64,000 bases of DNA, taken from Mediterraneibacter hominis. Its GTDB lineage: Bacteria; Bacillota; Clostridia; Lachnospirales; Lachnospiraceae. Every line of letters starts with the position of its first letter. Within the stretch, counting starts at the first letter, position 1. This document shows, piece after piece, positions 58,919 to 64,000 of the stretch. Location of the stretch: the NCBI RefSeq assembly GCF_014287475.1, contig NZ_JACOPF010000001.1, forward strand, positions 434,001-498,000. Direction: 5' to 3'. Below the pieces are notes generated by a model that was not told the origin of the DNA, did no database searches, and was given only the letters and a program-made list of their open reading frames with translations. Both the position numbers and the translations under genes were made by a program.

Positions 58919-61444
58919 ATGGCTGCAAAGTCAACAAAAAGGAAAAAAAGCACAAAACGCAGACCAGGAAAAACACAAGAAAATACATCATTAAAAGAAG
59001 AAATTATGATTTTAGTTTCCCTGGCAGTCTGTATTTTGCTGGTAATCAGCAATTTTGGATTTGGAGGAATGGCAGGGGAGGCTGTTTCCTCTATTATGTT
59101 CGGATTGTTTGGGTATATGGCGTATGTGCTTCCATTCGCCCTGTTTGCCTGTATTGCCTTTGTTGTATTAAACAAGGGGAATACACGGGCGTACATAAAA
59201 GTGACAGCAGGAATTTTGCTGTTTATACTTATCGCAGCTTTTTTGGAGCTGGCTGTCAATAAATACCATGCAGATACCGCTCTGCTTGACTATTATCATC
59301 AGGCAGGAGCGCACAAAAATGCAGGAGGACTCACGGGCGGTGCCGTGATAAGCCTGCTCTGTCCGCTGATAGGTATAGCAGGCGCCTATGTTGTAATTGT
59401 TATTCTGGCAATCATCTGTATCATCCTGATTACGGAAAAATCGCTCTTAACACCGCTTGGAAACCAGGGAAAGAAAGCCTATGAAGGAGCGAAGAAAAAG
59501 CACGAGCATACGCAAGTGTTAAGACAGGAAAGAAAAGAAGCACGCAGTGCGCAAAGAGCAGCAAAGCGCAGTGACAAAAAAGTTTCCGGCGTGTCCTTTG
59601 CGACAACTTTAACAGACGAAAATATACAGGAGGAAAAGGAAGAAACGCTGGCAAGACAGAGAAAAGGAAAGAAAAAATCGCCGGAGCTTCAAGAGCTTTC
59701 GGCAGGACTGCCTGCCAAAGAAGATACAAACACGTTAGAAGCACCTTCCTTTTCATCAGAACCACATGAAGAATTTTACATTACTCGTGCAGAGTCTGTT
59801 CCTTCTGTAGACAAAGCAGAGGAAAGCGGCAGCTTATCTAACTCCTCAATAGAAGAAAATTTGCCGAAGATGTCCAGACAGAAAAAAACACAGCAGAGTG
59901 CTGCGCAGGTGCAGGAGCAGATGCAGAATGTAGCACAGTCTATTCAGGCACAGGAAGAAGAACCGACAAAGCATTATGCTATACCGCCGTTGAATTTGCT
60001 GAAAAAAGGGAAAAAAAGCAGTGGGGATTCCGATGCACATCTGCGTGCTACGGCTATGAAACTGGAGCAGACGTTCCAGAATTTTGGAGTCAGAGTGCAT
60101 GTGACAAATGCAAGCTGCGGACCTTCTGTTACACGTTATGAGCTGCAGCCGGAACAGGGTGTGAAAGTGAGCAAGATCGTCGGGCTTGCCGATGACATTA
60201 AGTTAAATCTTGCAGTTGCAGATCTGCGTATTGAAGCGCCAATTCCAGGGAAAGCAGCGGTTGGAATTGAAGTCCCAAACAGTGAGAATACAGCAGTTAT
60301 GCTAAGGGATCTGTTGGAGTCAGACGCATTTAAAACAAGTAAGTCGGGGCTTTCCTTCGCTGTAGGAAAAGATATTGCGGGAAAGGTAGTTGTGGCAGAT
60401 ATTGCGAAAATGCCGCATTTGCTTGTAGCAGGTGCAACAGGTTCTGGTAAATCCGTCTGTATCAATACACTGATAATGAGCATCATATATAAATCAAACC
60501 CAGAAGACGTAAAACTAATTATGGTAGACCCAAAAGTGGTAGAGCTGAGTGTTTATAATGGGATTCCTCATCTGCTGATTCCTGTTGTCACAGATCCGAA
60601 AAAAGCGGCAGGCGCTCTTAACTGGGCGGTAGCGGAGATGATGAAGAGGTACCAGCTTTTCGCAGAATATAACGTTCGTGACTTAAAAGGGTTCAATGAG
60701 AAAATTGAACAGATGGAGCCAGGCGAAGGGGTTCCAAAAACAATGCCGCAGATTGTTATTATTGTAGATGAGCTTGCGGATTTGATGATGGTAGCGCCAG
60801 GAGAAGTGGAAGGGGCAATCTGCCGGCTGGCACAGCTTGCCAGAGCAGCGGGACTGCATCTGATTCTTGCGACGCAGCGTCCTTCTGTCAATGTCATTAC
60901 CGGACTGATTAAAGCGAATATGCCTTCGCGAATCGCATTTTCCGTATCTTCCGGTGTGGATTCCAGAACGATCATAGATATGAATGGGGCGGAAAAACTG
61001 CTTGGAAAAGGTGATATGCTGTTTTACCCTGCAGGTTATCCGAAGCCGGTACGTGTACAGGGATCTTTTGTGTCGGATAAAGAGGTACAGAAAGTCGTTG
61101 ATTATCTTATCGAACAAAGCGGGAATGTTTCTTACAGCGAGGAAATAGAAGAACATGTAAACTTAAACGCTGCGGGGCAAGGGGAAGGAACGCCTGGACC
61201 AGGACAGGAGAGTGAAAATGACAGGGATACATATTTTGCAGAGGCAGGAAGACTGATTGTAGAAAAAGAAAAGGCTTCTATTGGTATGCTGCAAAGGATG
61301 TTTAAAATTGGATTTAACCGGGCAGCACGCATTATGGATCAACTTTGTGAAGCAGGTGTCGTAGGGCCGGAAGAAGGAACAAAGCCAAGAAAGGTTCTGA
61401 TGTCAAAGGAAGAATTTGAACAGTTTATAGAGGAAAACCCGTAG
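58919..61444 (+). CDS. FtsK/SpoIIIE-family DNA translocase
   Basis: An 841-aa septal DNA pump. The N-terminus has four or five membrane spans (about 25-190), then a long charged linker (about 195-370; Lys/Glu/Gln-rich, low complexity), the RecA-like motor (about 375-720; Walker A GATGSGKSV, Walker B IVIIVDELADLMM), and a C-terminal gamma winged helix (about 770-841; ASIGMLQRMFKIGFNRAARIMDQL) that reads KOPS/SRS-type sequences. It moves chromosomal DNA through the division or sporulation septum. The ATG at 58919 follows AAGGGGGAG. It could be either the FtsK or SpoIIIE ortholog; sequence does not separate these. Confidence 0.95.
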   Translation: MAAKSTKRKKSTKRRPGKTQENTSLKEEIMILVSLAVCILLVISNFGFGGMAGEAVSSIMFGLFGYMAYVLPFALFACIAFVVLNKGNTRAYIKVTAGILLFILIAAFLELAVNKYHADTALLDYYHQAGAHKNAGGLTGGAVISLLCPLIGIAGAYVVIVILAIICIILITEKSLLTPLGNQGKKAYEGAKKKHEHTQVLRQERKEARSAQRAAKRSDKKVSGVSFATTLTDENIQEEKEETLARQRKGKKKSPELQELSAGLPAKEDTNTLEAPSFSSEPHEEFYITRAESVPSVDKAEESGSLSNSSIEENLPKMSRQKKTQQSAAQVQEQMQNVAQSIQAQEEEPTKHYAIPPLNLLKKGKKSSGDSDAHLRATAMKLEQTFQNFGVRVHVTNASCGPSVTRYELQPEQGVKVSKIVGLADDIKLNLAVADLRIEAPIPGKAAVGIEVPNSENTAVMLRDLLESDAFKTSKSGLSFAVGKDIAGKVVVADIAKMPHLLVAGATGSGKSVCINTLIMSIIYKSNPEDVKLIMVDPKVVELSVYNGIPHLLIPVVTDPKKAAGALNWAVAEMMKRYQLFAEYNVRDLKGFNEKIEQMEPGEGVPKTMPQIVIIVDELADLMMVAPGEVEGAICRLAQLARAAGLHLILATQRPSVNVITGLIKANMPSRIAFSVSSGVDSRTIIDMNGAEKLLGKGDMLFYPAGYPKPVRVQGSFVSDKEVQKVVDYLIEQSGNVSYSEEIEEHVNLNAAGQGEGTPGPGQESENDRDTYFAEAGRLIVEKEKASIGMLQRMFKIGFNRAARIMDQLCEAGVVGPEEGTKPRKVLMSKEEFEQFIEENP

Positions 61445-61481
61445 GCTGATAAATATATAAAAATTCAGGAGGATAACACAA

Positions 61482-63152
61482 ATGAAAACAGATATTCAGA
61501 TCGCACAGGAAGCACAATTGAAGCCTGTCAAAGAGGTGGCAGAACAGAGTGGAATAGAAGAGGATGAGCTTGAATTTTACGGGAAATATAAGGCAAAACT
61601 GTCAGAGGAATTGTGGGAGAGAATCCAGGAAAGGCCGGATGGAAAGCTGGTGCTTGTAACCGCGATCAATCCGACGCCTGCCGGTGAGGGAAAGACAACA
61701 ACAACAGTAGGGCTTGGACAAGCAATGGTAAAATTGGGAAAGAACGCTTTGATTGCACTGCGGGAACCTTCTTTGGGCCCTTGTTTTGGAATAAAGGGAG
61801 GGGCTGCCGGAGGAGGATATGCACAGGTAGTTCCTATGGAGGATTTAAACCTTCATTTTACAGGGGATTTCCACGCCATCACATCGGCAAATAATTTACT
61901 TGCGGCTATGCTGGACAACCATATTCAGCAGGGAAATGCACTCAAGATAGATCCCAGACAGATTGTCTGGAAACGCTGTCTGGATATGAATGATCGCGTA
62001 TTGCGCAATATTGTAGTAGGGCTTGGAAATAAAATGGACGGTATGGTAAGAGAAGACCATTTCGTTATTACAGTCGCTTCTGAAATTATGGCGATTTTAT
62101 GCCTGGCAGAAAATTTGCAGGATTTAAAAAAGCGTCTGGGAAGAATTATTGTGGCATATAATTTTGACGGAGAGCCTGTTACTGCGGAAGATTTACAGGC
62201 AACGGGAGCGATGACAGCGCTTTTAAAGGATGCAATAAAACCAAATCTTATACAGACATTAGAACATACGCCTGCTCTCGTACATGGCGGGCCTTTTGCC
62301 AATATTGCCCATGGATGCAACAGTGTGCGCGCAACGAGAATGGCTATGAAATTAAGTGATATTACAATTACAGAGGCGGGGTTCGGCGCGGACTTAGGGG
62401 CGGAGAAGTTTTTGGACATTAAATGCCGTATGGCAGGCCTGAAGCCGGATGCGGTCGTCTTAGTTGCAACGGTGAGGGCGTTAAAGTATAACGGGGGGAT
62501 AAAAAAGGAAGAGCTGGCAAAAGAGAACCTGGAGGCTCTGGAAAAGGGGATTGTAAACTTAGAAAAACATATAGAAAATATGCAGAAATATGGTGTGCCT
62601 ATTATTGTCACACTGAATTCCTTTGTTACAGATACAAAAGCAGAACATGAATTTGTCCGTAGATTTTGTGAAGAAAAGGGGTGTCAGTTCGCGTTGTCAG
62701 AAGTGTGGGAAAAAGGCGGAGAAGGCGGCATTGCACTGGCGGAAAAAGTGCTGGATACGTTAGAACACAAAGAAAGCAACTTCCATACACTTTATCCAGA
62801 TGAAATGTCTCTGGAAGATAAAATTGAAACAATTGCAAAAGAGATTTACGGAGCAGCAAATGTGCTCTATGAGCCGGCAGCAAAAAAGCAGCTTGCGAAG
62901 ATTGCTTCTTTGGGATTTGATACATTTCCTGTCTGTATGGCAAAGAATCAATATTCTTTATCAGATGATGCGAACAGACTTGGGCGCCCTGAAAATTTTG
63001 ACCTCCATATCAGAGAGGTATACGTAAATGCAGGAGCAGGATTTGTCGTTGCTCTGACGGGTGCGATTATGACCATGCCGGGACTTCCGAAAGTGCCGGC
63101 AGCAAATGGAATTGATGTAACTGAAGACGGAAAAATCACAGGTTTGTTTTAA
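61482..63152 (+). CDS. fhs: Formate-tetrahydrofolate ligase
   Basis: A 556-aa ATP-dependent enzyme making 10-formyl-THF from formate and THF. P-loop [14 protein letters not shown] (near 67-80), then [67 protein letters not shown], and [20 protein letters not shown] at the C-terminus. Length is standard. Thirteen bases separate it from folD, so the two make the one-carbon route from formate to methylene-THF. In some anaerobes this feeds the Wood-Ljungdahl methyl branch, but no other genes of it are seen. Confidence 0.97.
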   Translation: MKTDIQIAQEAQLKPVKEVAEQSGIEEDELEFYGKYKAKLSEELWERIQERPDGKLVLVTAINPTPAGEGKTTTTVGLGQAMVKLGKNALIALREPSLGPCFGIKGGAAGGGYAQVVPMEDLNLHFTGDFHAITSANNLLAAMLDNHIQQGNALKIDPRQIVWKRCLDMNDRVLRNIVVGLGNKMDGMVREDHFVITVASEIMAILCLAENLQDLKKRLGRIIVAYNFDGEPVTAEDLQATGAMTALLKDAIKPNLIQTLEHTPALVHGGPFANIAHGCNSVRATRMAMKLSDITITEAGFGADLGAEKFLDIKCRMAGLKPDAVVLVATVRALKYNGGIKKEELAKENLEALEKGIVNLEKHIENMQKYGVPIIVTLNSFVTDTKAEHEFVRRFCEEKGCQFALSEVWEKGGEGGIALAEKVLDTLEHKESNFHTLYPDEMSLEDKIETIAKEIYGAANVLYEPAAKKQLAKIASLGFDTFPVCMAKNQYSLSDDANRLGRPENFDLHIREVYVNAGAGFVVALTGAIMTMPGLPKVPAANGIDVTEDGKITGLF

Positions 63153-63164
63153 AAGGAGAGGCCG

Positions 63165-64000
63165 ATGGCAGTATTAATTGACGGAAAGAAAATTTCAAAA
63201 GAGATAAAAGAGGAGTTAAAAGAGGAAGTAAAATGTCTGAAAGAAGAAGGGAAAAATATCTGTCTGGCAGTCGTGCAGGTGGGAGAGGATCCTGCTTCTA
63301 CCGTATATGTAAATAATAAGAAAAAGGCATGTGCTTATATAGGGATTGAGTCACAGTCCTATGAATTGCTTGCAAGTACGACAGAGGAAGAATTAGTAGA
63401 TCTTGTGAAAAGATTGAATGACTCTCCGGAAGTGAACGGGATTCTTGTGCAGCTGCCGCTTCCCAAGCACATCAATGAGGACAGGATCATACAGGCAATT
63501 TCTCCCGAAAAGGATGTAGATGGTTTTCATCCGGAAAGCGTGGGCAGGCTCTGGATCGGAGAAAAGGGATTTTTATCCTGTACACCGGCAGGAATTATAC
63601 AGCTTTTGAAACGTTCTGGTATTTCTATAGAAGGAAAGGAATGTGTGATTGTCGGAAGAAGCAATATAGTGGGGAAGCCAATGGCAGCGCTGCTCTTAAG
63701 AGAAAATGGAACTGTGACGGTTGCACATTCCCGTACAAAGGAATTACAGAAAATTACAAAAAGAGCAGATATTCTGATTGTTGCCATAGGGAAAAGACAG
63801 TTTATCACGTCAGAATATATAAAAGAGGGGGCAGTGGTAATTGATGTCGGAATGCACAGAGATGCACAGAACCGTTTATGCGGGGATGTCGATTTTGCAG
63901 ATGTAGAACCTAAGGCATCTGCAATTACTCCTGTTCCAGGAGGAGTAGGACCGATGACAATTGCCATGTTGATGAATAACTGTGTAGAAACAGCACGCAG
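63165..64000 (+). CDS. folD: Methylene-THF dehydrogenase/methenyl-THF cyclohydrolase (FolD), cut at window end
   Basis: Reads open from the ATG at 63165 (after AAAAGGAGAGGCCG) to the window edge, 278 residues of an expected 280-285, so only the last few codons are missing. Signatures: VGEDPASTVYVNNKKKAC with the catalytic Lys, GILVQLPLPKHI, DVDGFHPESVG, TPAGIIQLL, VGRSNIVGKPMAALLL for NADP, and PVPGGVGPMTIAMLM. It converts 5,10-methylene-THF to 10-formyl-THF via methenyl-THF, the counterpart of fhs just upstream. Confidence 0.96.
   Translation, partial: MAVLIDGKKISKEIKEELKEEVKCLKEEGKNICLAVVQVGEDPASTVYVNNKKKACAYIGIESQSYELLASTTEEELVDLVKRLNDSPEVNGILVQLPLPKHINEDRIIQAISPEKDVDGFHPESVGRLWIGEKGFLSCTPAGIIQLLKRSGISIEGKECVIVGRSNIVGKPMAALLLRENGTVTVAHSRTKELQKITKRADILIVAIGKRQFITSEYIKEGAVVIDVGMHRDAQNRLCGDVDFADVEPKASAITPVPGGVGPMTIAMLMNNCVETAR

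Overview
The window is a low-GC chromosomal segment that looks like a gut Firmicute of the Lachnospiraceae type (Clostridia). Supporting signs are strong AGGAGG ribosome-binding sites, a fused PotC-PotD polyamine transporter subunit, a predicted Re-citrate synthase next to a type II NADP-isocitrate dehydrogenase, fhs-folD one-carbon genes, Rex, and no respiratory genes. The organism call is inference. No rRNA, tRNA, CRISPR array, transposase or phage module was seen.

Layout. (1) 1-8.3 kb: end of an SDR oxidoreductase, a 3-hydroxyacyl-CoA dehydrogenase and a thiolase. After a terminator comes a consensus promoter between two FadR-type operators, driving hypB, a 905-aa Fe-S/FAD oxidoreductase, hypA and a polytopic membrane protein. 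A FadR/GntR repressor converges on this operon. (2) 8.5-9.8 kb: a tyrosine recombinase lacking several catalytic residues, and a cupin. (3) 9.85-10.3 kb: a block of noncoding hairpin repeats. (4) 10.3-15.2 kb, minus strand: aroC and potA-potB-potCD, all overlapping. (5) 15.4-25.7 kb: L,D-transpeptidase, tgt, yajC, then leuB-ilvD-ilvB-serC-serA. (6) 26-29.3 kb: predicted Re-citrate synthase, GntR regulator and icd, the citrate-to-2-oxoglutarate branch without aconitase. (7) 29.5-37.4 kb: a Crp/Fnr regulator divergent from a six-gene operon of class II aldolase, purine nucleoside phosphorylase, MtnA-like isomerase, MTA/SAH/5'-deoxyadenosine-type deaminase, GPH symporter and sulfatase. (8) 37.6-48.4 kb: a GntR/UTRA repressor divergent from a nine-gene operon of sugar-type ABC importer, phosphotriesterase-like hydrolase, creatininase-family hydrolase, FGGY kinase, M20 peptidase and MBL hydrolase. 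(9) 48.4-49.06 kb: a second block of hairpin repeats. (10) 49-64 kb, mostly housekeeping: ABC-F, rex, nnr, alr, a MazF-like toxin without visible antitoxin, yebC, a CFI-box protein, metY, a ClpP-like protease, an FtsK/SpoIIIE translocase, fhs and folD (cut by the window edge).

Best candidates for undescribed biology. First, the operon at 38.7-48.4 kb, which combines four unrelated hydrolase folds with a sugar importer and kinase under a 40-bp perfect palindromic operator; its substrate cannot be read from sequence. Second, the operon at 30.5-37.4 kb, which reads as a deaminase-first 5'-deoxynucleoside salvage route ending in DHAP plus an aldehyde, coupled to a symporter and a sulfatase. Third, the hypB-oxidoreductase-hypA-membrane protein cassette. 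Fourth, a modular family of noncoding hairpins, one class of which keeps its loop while its stem changes.
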